Of a stretch of DNA of 64,000 nt, positions 24,660-35,864 are shown in pieces. The stretch comes from Megamerina dolium. Lineage: Eukaryota > Arthropoda > Insecta > Diptera > Megamerinidae. Position 1 is the stretch's first letter. Every line of letters begins with the position of its first letter. Both the position numbers and the translations under genes were made by a program. The notes beneath the pieces are model-generated. The model was given only the letters and a program-made list of their open reading frames with translations. It ran no database searches and was not told the DNA's origin. The DNA lies in NCBI GenBank assembly GCA_963854835.1, contig OY978527.1, positions 37,201,540-37,265,539 on the forward strand. Reading direction: 5' to 3'.

Positions 24660-25295
24660 TAAGATTTGTAGCTATTGAAAAAAAATAATAAAATAAATTA
24701 AAAAGAAAAAAAAAAGTTTTGAAAAATATTAATTCGTTTTCATTTGGATTGGTAATATTGGCAGTTACAATTGAAAATAAAATTACCTTCTAGGAAAAAA
24801 AACCAAAATTTATGTCAAAACTCATATTGCCACATAGCTACCACTCAATCACATATTGGAGGAGACATCCATGTTAGGCTACCAATCCATATTTGGTTAG
24901 AGCTTGTGTTACATAGAACAGAACATAATTATCGTTTTTCAAATACTTATGCTGTTTTTCTCTATAAAACAAACTTGCAATGTTTTTTTTTTTTTTTAAT
25001 TCGCCACTGTTCTAGCTGCTACATTTATGCAGCAGAATGCGCGTGTGTGGTCACAAGTAGTATCCAGATCTCGTTGCTTTATAGTTTTTCTTTTGCGCTT
25101 ATTAAGCCAAGAACAAAATTAGAACATTAATTTCCAAATGTATTATTTTTTCTATTTTACTCAAAGCCAATCAAAATTTATTGAAGCATAACTAAATGTG
25201 GCATGCCACATAGTATAAATATATTTTAAATACGCTCTAAGAGAATAGTCGAAAATAACAACAAAAATAACAGCGACTACATATGCTAGATATAT

Positions 25296-25330
<35 letters not shown>

Positions 25331-26030
25331 CCACTATCATTATTATCGTCGTCATCGCCATTACCATCACTGCCACCATCACCATTGTCAACATAGACGG
25401 CAACAGCAGCAGCAGCAACAACATGTGTCAATGCACTTGTTATATTGTATTTATATACATACAATTATGTGTATCAGTTGTTTATTTATATACAACAACA
25501 AGACAACAACGACGACGACAACAAGATGAATCAAAATTTGGCAACTGCCAACACTAGCACATCACTGACACATCATATGTACTGACACAGTGTATACATA
25601 TGTACATTTTACATACGATTTCATGCAAATTTGACAATCCAAAAGCAATTGTCTGCGATAATTTGCACATATGTGGGTCGTATGATATGTACCTAGCCTC
25701 GGTAAGGCATTATGAATGCTATTTTTCATTTCTTTAACTTAAATTAGTGGCATTGTCAAATATGTTCAACCAACTGTGTCATATCTGTTTTTGCAAATTT
25801 GTTAAATTTAATACTGAAATGCTGAAATAAAAGCGATAATAATTGCAGTTTATTATAGGTCCCTAAACTTTTGCATTCTACAACCCTTTGTGATGAAGAA
25901 CGTCTGGGCTGTTCAAACTAGGTTAGCCGCCATGACGTCATGCAGAAAGAAGGATATATCATAATAACAAGAGAAGAGAGAGAACACAACAAATAATGTC
26001 AATCATAGCGACCATAAAGGTGATGGTCAC
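24660..26030. other. AT-rich spacer with the ATC microsatellite
   Basis: No gene seen. CAG/CAA/CGA runs occur at 25400-25425 and 25490-25525. Confidence 0.55.
25297..25331. repeat. (ATC)n microsatellite
   Basis: Eleven or so uninterrupted trinucleotide units followed by a degenerate CAT/CAC stretch to about 25390. Open frames across it are repeat artefacts. Confidence 0.95.
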
Positions 26031-26034
26031 ACGG

Positions 26035-26245
26035 TAAAAGTCATTTACATCGAATGGTTGCCGATTAACTAACCGATTAACACTTGTTTCGTCTGCATTG
26101 CAAAAGTGCAATCCCATAAGTTATGACACGAATTGAAAAAAACTTTTTTTTGTGCTATTAACATTGTCACGGCCGTAATTCGAACTCATAGACTCATCTA
26201 TAGAAGTACAAGGCACAAATCAACTGAGCTACGGGTTTTCTGCCC
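26035..26245 (-). mobile_element. Possible second tRNA-related SINE family
   Basis: Read on the minus strand, 26168-26241 has an A-box-like CCGTAGCTCAGTTG and a good B box GAGTTCGAATTACGG about 35 nt later, followed by about 130 bp of unrelated body. The body differs from the main SINE, so this is either a different SINE or a tRNA pseudogene. One copy only here. Confidence 0.4.
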
Positions 26246-26355
26246 TAGGCTTTGTATATATTCTACAAACAGCCACCTCATGCACATATAGTACATATAT
26301 GGTTAGAAATATGTACTAACAAGTGAGAACATAAATTAATGAGATGAAGAAAGAA

Positions 26356-27519
26356 CCCTGCAAAAAATGTGACTTGTCCGGAATGTGTCCCGGATCAGTC
26401 GCAAATCGCTGTATATGAAATGAAATGTTCACTTTTGTTCGAGTATGACCTATGAGGATACCAATTGTACCCTTTTATACCCGAACGGGTATAAATGTAG
26501 ATTAGTCGCACCGTTAGAAATTTTCACTCAATGAATTATAATTCGCATGTACATTTTCGTTTCAATTTTTTTGGCAATTAGTCGCACGGTTAGAAATTTT
26601 CATCCAATGTATTATAATTCTCAAGTACATTTTCATTTCAATTATTTGACAATTTACCCATTTTTGCACTTCGCCGCTATTCAAAATCAAAAAAATTTAT
26701 TTTCATTAATTGCATTATAATTCTCGTATAAATAACAATTTTTTTATTTTAATTTGTCGTGATTCGAACCTGGCTACAAAGTACTGGTCAAAGAATTTAT
26801 TTTCATTCATTGCATTATAAGGTGGGTGCTGTAACTCAGTGGTTAGTGCGTTGGCCTTTTGATCTGTAGGTCGTGGGTTCAATCCCCGACTGAAGCATAA
26901 GAAAATTTAATATCGAAAAGATTTTTCTTTCGAACGGTACCCACTTGCCGGCAAGAATTGGCAGTTTTTCCGGCAGTAACAATTTGCAAAAAATGCTTCT
27001 TAAAAGAGCTTTGGGACAAAACTAAGTTAAAGTGATGTCACAAGGGTTCTGCCATTCGGAACCGGCGAATATCAGTAGGTCCCTTCTAATGCTATCCAAA
27101 TTTAACACGCACAACAGTATTGGAAGAGAAGCTCGGTGGTATCACAATGGACATTTCTGGCCTAAGTGTGTCCTCTCAGAGAGAGGGCAGCCACATAACC
27201 TAACCTAACTAACCGATTGCATTATAAATTCCGATTCATATATTTCAAATTTAAATGTACAAATAAAATTTACGTATTTTCTGGTATTCTCCTCGGATTG
27301 GGACCTGAATACCCAACATCGTGCGTTTTGCTATCGTATGTTCTATCACCGTCGCTCTACCACCGACCCTAACCTGTGACATGTTAATTCAGACTTAAAA
27401 GGAAATCACTTGAAAGTATAGAAAATCTCCAAATATATTAATTAATTTAAAAATTGATCTGTAAAAGATGAATCCGGGACTACTCTCTTTAGAGATTAGT
27501 CGCACAATTTTTTGCAGGG
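26356..27519. mobile_element. TIR element (CCCTGCAAAAA type), copy interrupted by a SINE
   Basis: Left end CCCTGCAAAAAATGTGAC and right end GTCGCACAATTTTTTGCAGGG are terminal inverted repeats. Without the SINE (388 bp plus duplication) it is about 760 bp and non-coding. It holds an imperfect tandem duplication of about 75 bp (26503-26577 and 26578-26653) and GTGATTCGAACCTGG, an inverted pol III B-box-like site. Superfamily not identified; no target duplication recognised. Confidence 0.65.
26821..27208 (+). mobile_element. Full-length SINE subfamily A with 12-bp target duplication
   Basis: Complete element: head GGTGGGTGCTGTAACTCAG, B box GGGTTCAATCCCC, body, then CACAATGG...GGCCTAAGTG, a hairpin at 27172-27186 (CCTCTC, loop AGA, GAGAGG), GGCAGCCACAT and a tail of AACCT units. 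Flanked by ATTGCATTATAA at 26809-26820 and 27209-27220. It interrupts a TIR element that continues on both sides. Confidence 0.92.
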
Positions 27520-28565
27520 AATAACAGCTACGCTCACAGCAACAATAACAACACAATGTACTAAATACAACATCTTCATTGGCTTTTGGCCAATTAGTGT
27601 GCTACTATACCGCGCACAAATGTTGCAAATGCTATAGTGGAAGCTGTATATGCATACAAACATGCAGCAACATATCTAAAAAAAAAAGAAATATACATAT
27701 TAGTCAATGCACAAACCCAACAACAACATTTCTTCTTGTTTTGATGTTTCCTCTTCGACTAATTTAATTATTTTCATTTAACAAATAAACAATACATAAT
27801 ACAATACAATCGAGTAGGAGTCGAGTACCAACAACCACAACTTTAAAGTATTCGCTTTTTGCAACATGAAGAAATATATATATATTCCAGAACATACCAC
27901 GAGGAATATGGAGTAAAAGAATAAACTTGAGAAATGACAGCTGCTGCAGTTTACACAGAAAATGCAGATATACAAATAGTATGCACATACACACACACAT
28001 ATACGAAAACACATACATGTATGTATGCTTACATACATAAATTATATATGCATAGAGAGTTATTCATTGAATATTTGATCAACTGATGGCTTGATTTATT
28101 GACATATTACATTAGCTTGATTGATTGATTGATTTGCTTAAATACTCGTGAGAGTATTGTGTGAATTGTAGATTCACATATTCTATCATTTTGCATATAT
28201 ACATACCGGTTGCACCGCATTCGAACTACACATATTTATATACATTTGTATCTAAATATACATATGTATGTAGGAAGTCTATACATTTGATCGTAAGTGC
28301 GAACTTCGGCAGGTAGCAATTGTTTCTCAAGAAGCTAAAGAATTTACTCTTTAAAAATGGTGCCCACTTATCAGTTAGCAATTTGCAATTCTACCGACTG
28401 CAACAATTTGCAATTAAAACGCTTTTGAAGAAACTCTATATCTTCTCTAGCTGAAAGTACGTCCAAACTAATGACACCTAACCGCATCAAAGCATGACCG
28501 ACGTCATTTATATCCTTTATATCCATATTCGTATTCATTTCATATCACGACTCTAGGTCCCCAGT
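27520..28565. other. AT-rich spacer
   Basis: Only a faint SINE relic near 28360. Frames at 27764-28038 are low-complexity. Confidence 0.55.
28360..28450 (+). mobile_element. Short, very degenerate SINE body fragment
   Basis: GTGCCCACTTATCAG, GCAATTTGCAATTCTACCG and AAGAAACTCT follow the SINE body order. Very diverged; only the central part is left. Confidence 0.4.
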
Positions 28566-28569
28566 CATT

Positions 28570-29390
28570 GAGGCAACAAAAAGGTCTATGAATATGCAAG
28601 ACATGGATCGGAACAACCAAAAAAAGGATCAGGTGAAAAGGTAACAACTACAGAATTTAGCGACTGGGTGTCGAACATCTCAGAGAATGTACGAGTATAC
28701 CAAACTTAATCAATGGGGAACTAACACTCTCCTCAGGCTTAGTAAAGTGAAACTCCTTACCATTGCACGTGTGCTTATATGACATTGTTGCATGGGCCTA
28801 ATGGCCGCCAACTACTGGCTTCTATTGGAACTTCAGCAGGCGGTATATACCGAAAAAGAGGAAGAATCAATAAATCACCCTTTTTTTGCAACTGCCAGAG
28901 TCTTTCTAGAATATAAATATGATAAAATTTGTGATCTTGGTACTAGGCTAGGTTAGGTTATGTGGCTGACCTCTCACACTTAGGCCAGAAAGGCCCATTG
29001 TGATATCACTGAGCTTCTCTTCCAATACTCTTGTGCGTGTTAAATTTGGACAGCATTAAAAGGGATCTATTTATATTAGCGAACGGCAGAACCCCTGTGA
29101 CATCACTTTAACTTAGTTTTGTCATAGAGCTCTTTTAAGAAGCATTTTTGGCAAATTGTTACTGCCGGAAAAATTGCCAATTCTTGCCGGCAGGTGAGTA
29201 CCGTTCGAAAGAAAAATCTTTTCGATATCAAATTTTGTTATGCTTCAGCCGGGGATTGAACCCACGATCTACAGATCAGAAAGCCAACGCACTAACCACT
29301 GAGCTATGGCACCCACGATCTTGGTACTATCTAATATACTAAACGGCTCCCAAGGTTCAGGTTAGTACACAAAAACCTGTTAAAATTACA
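28570..29390 (+). pseudogene. LINE 3' fragment interrupted by a SINE
   Basis: Plus-strand remnants: GHCCMGLMAANYWLLLEL and YTEKEEESINHPFFATARVF, the C-terminal region of RNase H LINEs (G-H-x4-Y/L-M then the Cys/His finger, here degenerate). It continues past the SINE at 29317 with DLGTI and a 3' untranslated-like CCCAAGGTTCAGGTTAGTAC. Confidence 0.55.
28946..29316 (-). mobile_element. Full-length SINE subfamily A with 13-bp target duplication
   Basis: Minus-strand copy. Left end is the tail read in reverse (GGCTAGGTTAGGTTATGTGG); right end is the head, GAGCTATGGCACCCAC. Flanked by GATCTTGGTACTA at 28933-28945 and 29317-29329. It sits in a decayed LINE 3' region. Confidence 0.93.
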
Positions 29391-29404
29391 ATATTAGATA
29401 GGCT

Positions 29405-29700
29405 AGGTTGTGCGAACTCCAAAGGATTCGCAAAAAATTCCTGCACCAACACGTCCATCATATTTTGAGCCGTCGGTGTATGTACCATCTGAATCTTATT
29501 CCCAATTTTTTGTTAACTGCTTGTATAAATACAATGCAAGTGAGACTATGCTAATGCGTTTCTTAATTTTATGCTTCTAATTGAGATTTTTGTCTGATAT
29601 CTGGCTTCGTCTAACAACCTCAAAGCAAAAATTTTTTAGGGTGGTGTAATGTGTATTGATTTATGCTTCCATGTAAATAGGACTAGATTTGTTTTCTGCC
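29405..29700 (-). pseudogene. LINE RNase H start, minus strand
   Basis: Minus-strand reading SDGTYTDGSKYDGRVGAGIF then CESFGVRTT is the first RNase H motif; upstream residues resemble a degraded RT C-terminus. It abuts the plus-strand fragment at about 29400. Confidence 0.65.
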
Positions 29701-29782
29701 CCCAAGACCACGGTCTGTGATCCAGTTGCTTAAAATATGTAACAAAGGCACGGTACATGACTTCACTTAGGGCGCTCTCATA

Positions 29783-30329
29783 CACGGTAAGACTCGAGCC
29801 ATATCTCAGCAACCAAGCGCGCCATCTATGTATGAAGCTTGTTTTGAAGCTTCAACCTTCCTCTACTAACTGTCAAAATTTCATGGCATTTGGTTGACAT
29901 TTAATGTTTATTGACATTCATTTTACAAAACACGTGTTCGTTTGATGTTGAAATTTTAACATGAAATTTAACACACAACACTCATTGTTCGGCAATTTTT
30001 GGCTCGGAATCAGGTCTGTGTGTTGAATCACCCGCCGTATTCACCTGATTTGGCACCGTGTTACTTCTTTTTGTTCCCAAAACTGAAATGGAAGTTGAAA
30101 GGATGCCTTTTTGATGACATTCAGACCATACAACGGGATTCGACGAGGGCACTGAAGGCAATTCCGAAAAATGAGATGGAACACGCGTTTGAATCACTAT
30201 TAAATCGATGTAACAAGTGTATTGAATCAGGAGGAGAATATTTCAAATAAAGATACCGAAAAATTAGCAGATATCGTGTTTTAATTGTGTTTTCTAGAGG
30301 CAGTCTTAATACATAATTGTCGTACCGTG
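29783..30329 (+). mobile_element. Deletion-derived mariner (about 547 bp)
   Basis: Short TIRs CACGGTAAGAC and inverse CACGGTACGAC, with TA at 29781-29782 and 30330-30331. An open frame at 29999-30250 encodes only the transposase C-terminus: VLNHPPYSPDLAPCYFFLFP, KLKWKLKGCLFDDIQTIQRD to CNKCIESGGEYFK. The catalytic aspartate of APCDF is Y. Confidence 0.85.
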
Positions 30330-30334
30330 TATAT

Positions 30335-31285
30335 ACCGGACACAACTAATGTGAGGTCGTTTGCATTTACTATTGTTTTTCAATTTAAGGTTTTGACGGA
30401 TGACAGTGATTCGGTAACTATGATTACGTAGAGTCTGAGTGAGAGGACGGAATTGATGTTACAAATCCCCAGCTTTTTCCAAAGCTTTGCTCGCGTAGTT
30501 CATAATATAGCATCGTGGAGTTTTATCGATTTAAAGTGCTGAGCAAAGTATTTTTATGCTTTTTCTTAAAGTAGAAAATATGTTTTCCATCACTTAAACC
30601 ATATACAATATTTGTTCTTCATATGTAGGCCTTAATTTTTATTGTTTTCATACATACTCTACAAATTGTATCAAATTACATTCTCCAGCACACAATGCAT
30701 GTTGTACAGTAGCCTCTTTCGGATGGATTTTGTATACATGTAATTTGCCTAGTAAGATTTATAGCCCTCTTGCTACACCCACATATGTAGATATTTGAGA
30801 GTTGTATCCTTTATTGTATCTCGAGGCTGTCATAAAGTATCATTACATTGCAGTCCATCTCTAATCGCTTAAATATTCCCTTACTGCATTCGTTACTCTG
30901 CCATCTACTCAATCAGCCACTCAGCCACATTCTTAAAAAGGTTAGATACCATCCTTGGCAGGGATATATGTATTTTCGTAAGCTTTTTTACGATTTTCGT
31001 TTTTCTTCTTTCTTATTGTGGTTGTGCGTATTCGTGACCCTACCCGTTTGTTAGTAGTATACATATACAGTTAATAGATACATTCATAAATAGCTACGAG
31101 TATGTGTTGAAAGTGTCAAAGTGTCATACGATATCATGAGCCATCTACAGGAAAAATGTGACCAGAGGCAATCAATAAGAACCCAGTAAAAATATACATT
31201 TATTATTGAAATGTTGAAATTGGAATTCTATAGCGATAATATTAAATACATCACTTACAACAATTGTACTTACACAAATATAAGG
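30335..31285. other. AT-rich spacer
   Basis: No gene or clear repeat seen between two mariner derivatives. Confidence 0.5.
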
Positions 31286-31289
31286 TGTA

Positions 31290-31915
31290 GTAAAAAGCAA
31301 TCCATTATTTTTCCAATAGATGGCTTTAGTAATATGTATCTCGCGTTGCTTAAGTGTGATGGGGTTACGCTAGATGGCGTTAGAAAGATAGAATTTCTTA
31401 CTAAATAAACTTTTCAGGCAGTTTTGTGATTGCTTGACTCAGTATTATTTGAGGACGCGTCAAAGATGGACACCAGTAAAGAGAAAATACGCTATATTTT
31501 ACAGTTTTTCTTCGATAAGGGCGAAAACGTAAGCCAGACGGCTGAAAATGTGAATAGTGGTTATAGTCCTAATACTGTAACAGCCAATCATGTGCAATTT
31601 TGGTTACGTCCATTCCGTTCCAGTAATTTTGATGTCAAAGATGCACCACGATAGGTTCTTATACATCCACATTATAGTCCGGACCTGACACCAAGTGATT
31701 ACCACCTGTTCCTGTCTATCGCGAATGATTTTGCTGGTTGAAAAGAGAAGATTGTGTAAATCGACTGTCCCAGTTTTTTGCCAACAGGGACGAGGGTTTC
31801 TATAGGAGTGGCATTATGAAATTACCTTCGGAATGGCAACAAGTTATCGAGCAAAACGGTGCAAATTTTACCTATATCGGATCATTCCAACTATGCTAAA
31901 TAAACACTTTTATTT
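31290..31915 (+). pseudogene. Deletion-derived mariner
   Basis: MDTSKEKIRYILQFFFDKGE and SQTAENVNSGYSPNTVTANH...WLRPFRSSNFDVKDAPR (N-terminal HTH) run to a stop, then VLIHPHYSPDLTPSDYHLFL and SIANDF (C-terminal catalytic motif) directly after. The middle is deleted. The end is near 31915 (LINGANFTYIG-like residues). Confidence 0.8.
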
Positions 31916-32447
31916 ATTGGATTTCTTTTTACTAGACCTTATATTTTCAATTTTGAACAGAGCCTATAAGTTTCTCTTTTTTTTTATATTGACCAATGAT
32001 GTCTATTCGACCTTCTGAGAACAGATGGTTATAATTGTAATCATATAACTATTGCTAATGACAAAAGATTACATCAGCAGATTGCACTAATTAATACAAG
32101 TTTACTCACTTTGGAATAGTCTAACCTGTTATACTTTCAATCGTTCGAACAGCTGATCAATCCAGGCTTTTATGGCATTTTGGTTGTCCATATCAAAGGT
32201 AACACTTAAATTTGAATAGGGCATCACCATCATCATCATCAAAAAAAAAATATTCATATTATTATTATATATACTTGAATGAGTATTATTAACTTAACCT
32301 TAAATCTTCTAGTTACACATTTCTCTCGTTTTTATTTCCGGTTTTGTTATTATGATTTGCTTGCTGGTTTGTTTTTGGTGATTTGATTGTTAGATGAATA
32401 AATTGTAATAATATTGTTGCAGTAAATTCACATATTCACATTCTAAT

Positions 32448-32476
32448 AATAACAATAATAATAATAATAATAATAA
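32448..32476. repeat. (AAT)n microsatellite
   Basis: Near-perfect AAT units. Confidence 0.9.
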
Positions 32477-32637
32477 AACAGTAGTCAGTCAGTGTCCCTT
32501 TTAGCAATCAGTCGATAGTATATACGATATAGAGTACATATATACGATGACAATAGCCATTACGAAGGTATAGGAATATGTAAAGAAAAGAAAAGAAAGA
32601 GGCATAAAAATGGCAAAAAAAAGGTTAATAAAACAAA

Positions 32638-32659
32638 CTACATACATACATACATACAT
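32638..32659. repeat. (CATA)n microsatellite
   Basis: About five CATA units. Similar short runs occur at 2027-2044, 33306-33316 and 39554-39567. Confidence 0.85.
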
Positions 32660-33694
32660 CCATTCTTCATCCTGTAATCTACAAGCATGTTTCACAGTGA
32701 TTATGGCTATGATGCAATGGCAATCATAATGATGATACGCCGAAGAGGTGATGTTAAAATGGCTGATTGACACAAGTTCTCTGCTGTTATAGTCAATTGT
32801 CTCTTGTAGCTAGTTATAAGGTGGACTACAATGGCAAAATTGAAGTTTGACCTAGAAAATATAGATACACTTGAAAGTGATCTGACCGTAGGACTATTCC
32901 AAAGTTATGTGAGCCAAACGAACTCGAAATTCTCATTCTTTCTGTGATTATTACACAAATACAATATGTATTAATTAATAAATATGTAGGTGCCAGAAAA
33001 TAATGATTATTGTACAGACTAAACAGAATATAGGTAGACCGTTAAAATCACCCAATATATAAGGAAAAGGATTTCACATATTATGAGGCTCATATATGAA
33101 TTAGTTGTTGTATAACAATTGAAGTCACATATATCAAGAAAAACAATAAAATATATAAATAAAAAATATTCAATACTTTGCTGAAAAAAAAAAGACATGC
33201 ACAATCACCGATACATTCAAGTATGTTATTATTATGCGAAAGATAAGAATGAAATGTTTTTATGACCACACTGCGATAAGGTACACAATATTTGTACATA
33301 AATATACATACATACATATACGATTAACTTATGCGATCATCTAAAAGTGCTTCCACTCACGCAAACTAAAGTTGAAATATCATAAAATACCATAAGGTAT
33401 CGTATGGCATTCTTGGACTCTAGGGAGCAGTTACACAAGTAATAGTAGGTGTGTAGTATCGAAGTAATATCCTTTTGGAATATTGTACATGTAAAATATG
33501 AGGTTTTATGCAAGTAAACGTTTCATCTTTAAAACAGACTTATATACTCATACATAGTTAGATACTTAACTCGGAGTGAGAGGAATGACAAACTTATTCA
33601 CTATACATACTTTAAAAAAAATTGTTAAATCACTTCAAACACAGTTCGATATGGTGCGCTTGAAGACGATTCTATATCCATTTTTTTTTTTTTT

Positions 33695-34372
33695 TTGGTA
33701 CAAAACGACTAGTTAGGTAGGGTGTTTGCCTGACAATTCACCAAGTAGTGTCAGAGACCCATTGTGATACGACTGAAACTAGGCCTTACCAAACCGGGTC
33801 TTCTATGAGCCAACCTGTGGATTTAATCTGTGATACTATTTTAATTACTTTTATATGAGCAACCTCCTATATGTCACCAAGGGAGACAGTTCCAAATGTT
33901 ATGCTTAGAGCCCGACATCCACACAGGAGATGTTCTACTGTTTCTTCTTTCTCCATATTTTGGCAGCTACTGCAGTAGTCATGAAAAGGTCTATTCGCTT
34001 GTCTACCAAGGAGGCAGTTACATGTTAGAACCCAAGTCGTCTACATTCTGGCCATGTTAATCTATTGTTTAAGCAGTTACCATTTCGTCTCCAGATCGTG
34101 TTAGCACTATCGATAGTGCACCTATCTATCAGTAATTTACAAGTTGCTTGTGGCATTGGCACTGAAACTTTATCCGAGTGGCATGTTGACGTTGTGCTAT
34201 GGCTGGCTAGCACATCCGCCATACCGTTGCCTTTAAAGTCTCTGCGGCCTGGTACTCAAAGTCGGTGGATTTTTAAGTAATTAGCTATTTCAATTAGTAG
34301 TACGTGGCAGTCTATAACTGTCTTTGATGAATGCCTACTCGATTGTAATAAATTTAGGGCTACATGTCTATA
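33695..34372 (-). pseudogene. LINE 3' end (RNase H and CCHC-like motif), minus strand
   Basis: Minus-strand: SSKTVIDCHVLLIEIANYLK, then GNGMADVLASHSTT (RNase H C-terminal motif), CLNNRLTWPECRRLGF, and CSSCQNMEKEETVEHLLCGC (Cys/His motif). Its 3' untranslated end contains TATCACAATGGGTCTCTGA, a CTGACA/TGTCAG stem at 33730-33754 and a CCCTACCTAAC terminus. Confidence 0.85.
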
Positions 34373-34761
34373 GTGTGGGTGCCGTAGCTCAGTGGTTACT
34401 GCGTTGGCCTTCTGATCTGTAGGTCGTGGGCTCAATCCCCGGCTGAAACATAACAAAATTTTATATCGAAAGATTTTTCTTTCGAACGGTACCTACCTGC
34501 CGGCAAGAATTGGCAATTTTTCCGGCAGTAACAATTTTCCAATAATGCTTCTTAAAAGAGCTCTGTTACAAAACTAAATCAAAGTGATGTCACAAGCGTT
34601 CTGCCGTTCGAAACCGGCTAATATAAGTAGGTCCCTTCTAATGCTGTCCAAATTTAACACGCACAACAGAATTGGAAGATAAGCTCGGTGGTATCACAAT
34701 GGGCCTTTCTGGCCTAAGTGAGTCCTCTCAGAGAAAGGGCAGCCCCATAACCTATCCTAAC
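34373..34761 (+). mobile_element. Full-length SINE subfamily A with 13-bp target duplication
   Basis: Head GGGTGCCGTAGCTCAGTGG, intact B box, full body, CACAATGGGCC then GGCCTAAGTG (34711-34720), hairpin, GGGCAGCCCCATAACC tail. Flanked by CTACATGTCTATA at 34360-34372 and 34762-34774. It lies between two LINE fragments of opposite orientation. Confidence 0.93.
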
Positions 34762-34774
34762 CTACATGTCTATA

Positions 34775-35650
34775 TGAATAATGGTAAATTTCCTACGAAT
34801 CAACCACTATTTCAGTGTCTTCCAAGCAGACATTAAGGCAATAGACGTAGCCATATCAATAGTCAGAGAATACAAAATCTGCATGAGAGATATTCGAATT
34901 ATCTCTGCAAGCCAAGCTGCTATCAAAGCACTTGGATCACACATCTTAATATCTAAGACCACGATTCACTGCCGCGGATCTCTCGTTGAGATGGCTGAGC
35001 AGTGTAATCTGCACCTAATGTGGTTGCCGGGTCATAGTGACATTCCAGGCAATTGCAGGGTGGACGAACCAACCAGAAATGGCACTACACTAGAACTCTC
35101 CCCTGATTTTGCAAGCATGGACACTCCATTGAGCCACCTGTAAACTAACAATAAAAGGGAGAATGACAGACAAGACAAAAGACCTCTAGACAAGCTCTAT
35201 CACGGGTAAGAGCACGTAACAGATCTGCCCACGACTAGACTGGAACCGCACAAAAAGTCTGCTCAATCTAGGTAGAAGCGTGTTGACGGTCACGACTGGA
35301 GTAATAACAGGCCACAGGGTTCTTGGCATATATGCTAGAAGGATAGGATTGGGCCACCTAACACACGGCTTTTGCAGAAGCTGCAGATATGAGGAAGAAG
35401 AGGAGTCAATCCTACACTTAATGTGTTCATGCCCAGCACTTTGCCGCAGGCGCATGTCACATGTAGGTTTCCACAATTCAGCCAGCCTCACTAGTCTTTC
35501 AACAGCAAAAATGAGGAATCTCACACGCTTCATTTTAAGCTCAAAATGGTTGGAGTTAGCGAGTTAGGGTTAGAGACCATGTGGTAACACAATGAGCCTA
35601 TGATGGCCTAAGTGTGCCCCTTGGGGGCAGCCACCCCGCACCTATCCATG
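34775..35650 (+). pseudogene. LINE 3' region (RNase H to 3' end), plus strand
   Basis: Open at 34781-35143: FQADIKAIDVAISIVREYKI, ISASQAAIKALGSHI, LMWLPGHSDIPGNCRVDEPT (RNase H). Then 35280-35567: VLTVTTGVITGHRVLGIYAR, FCRSCRYEEEEESILHLMCS (Cys/His motif) to the stop at 35565-35567. The 3' untranslated part has CACAATGAGCC, GGCCTAAGTG (35605-35614), a hairpin at 35615-35629 and GCACCTATCC at the end. It is 5'-truncated, and one break lies between the two frames. This is the best LINE 3' end in the window for comparison with the SINEs. Confidence 0.88.
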
Positions 35651-35664
35651 CGTTTGACTGCATA

Positions 35665-35860
35665 GCTTTTACTAAGAACCGGCAACCGGAATAGAATATC
35701 ATAAGTCAAAATTGGCTGGATTCATCCAGTGTACGATCTGATGTCCCACTACCCATTTACACGAGTTGAGCGCTGTTCCTGCTTTCCTTACTCTATCTTC
35801 TACAATATAACTCCAAAGCAACTTTCTATCTAAAATAAGTCCTAGTAGTACCGTTTAAAG
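35665..35860 (-). pseudogene. Short LINE RT C-terminal fragment
   Basis: Minus-strand LLWSYIVEDRVRKAGTALNS, CKWVVGHQIVHWMN resembles the RT thumb region (E-D-R-x-x-K-x-x-x-A-L-x-x-C) of RNase H LINEs. No intact frame. Confidence 0.5.
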
Positions 35861-35864
35861 TCGG

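Larger units (their letters stand above)
31920..33690. other. AT-rich spacer with AAT and CATA microsatellites
   Basis: No coding feature supported. Confidence 0.55.

Noticed and set aside
25161..25464. Open frames across the ATC repeat
   Set aside because: Runs of Met/Ile or Asp are products of the microsatellite; no protein signal.
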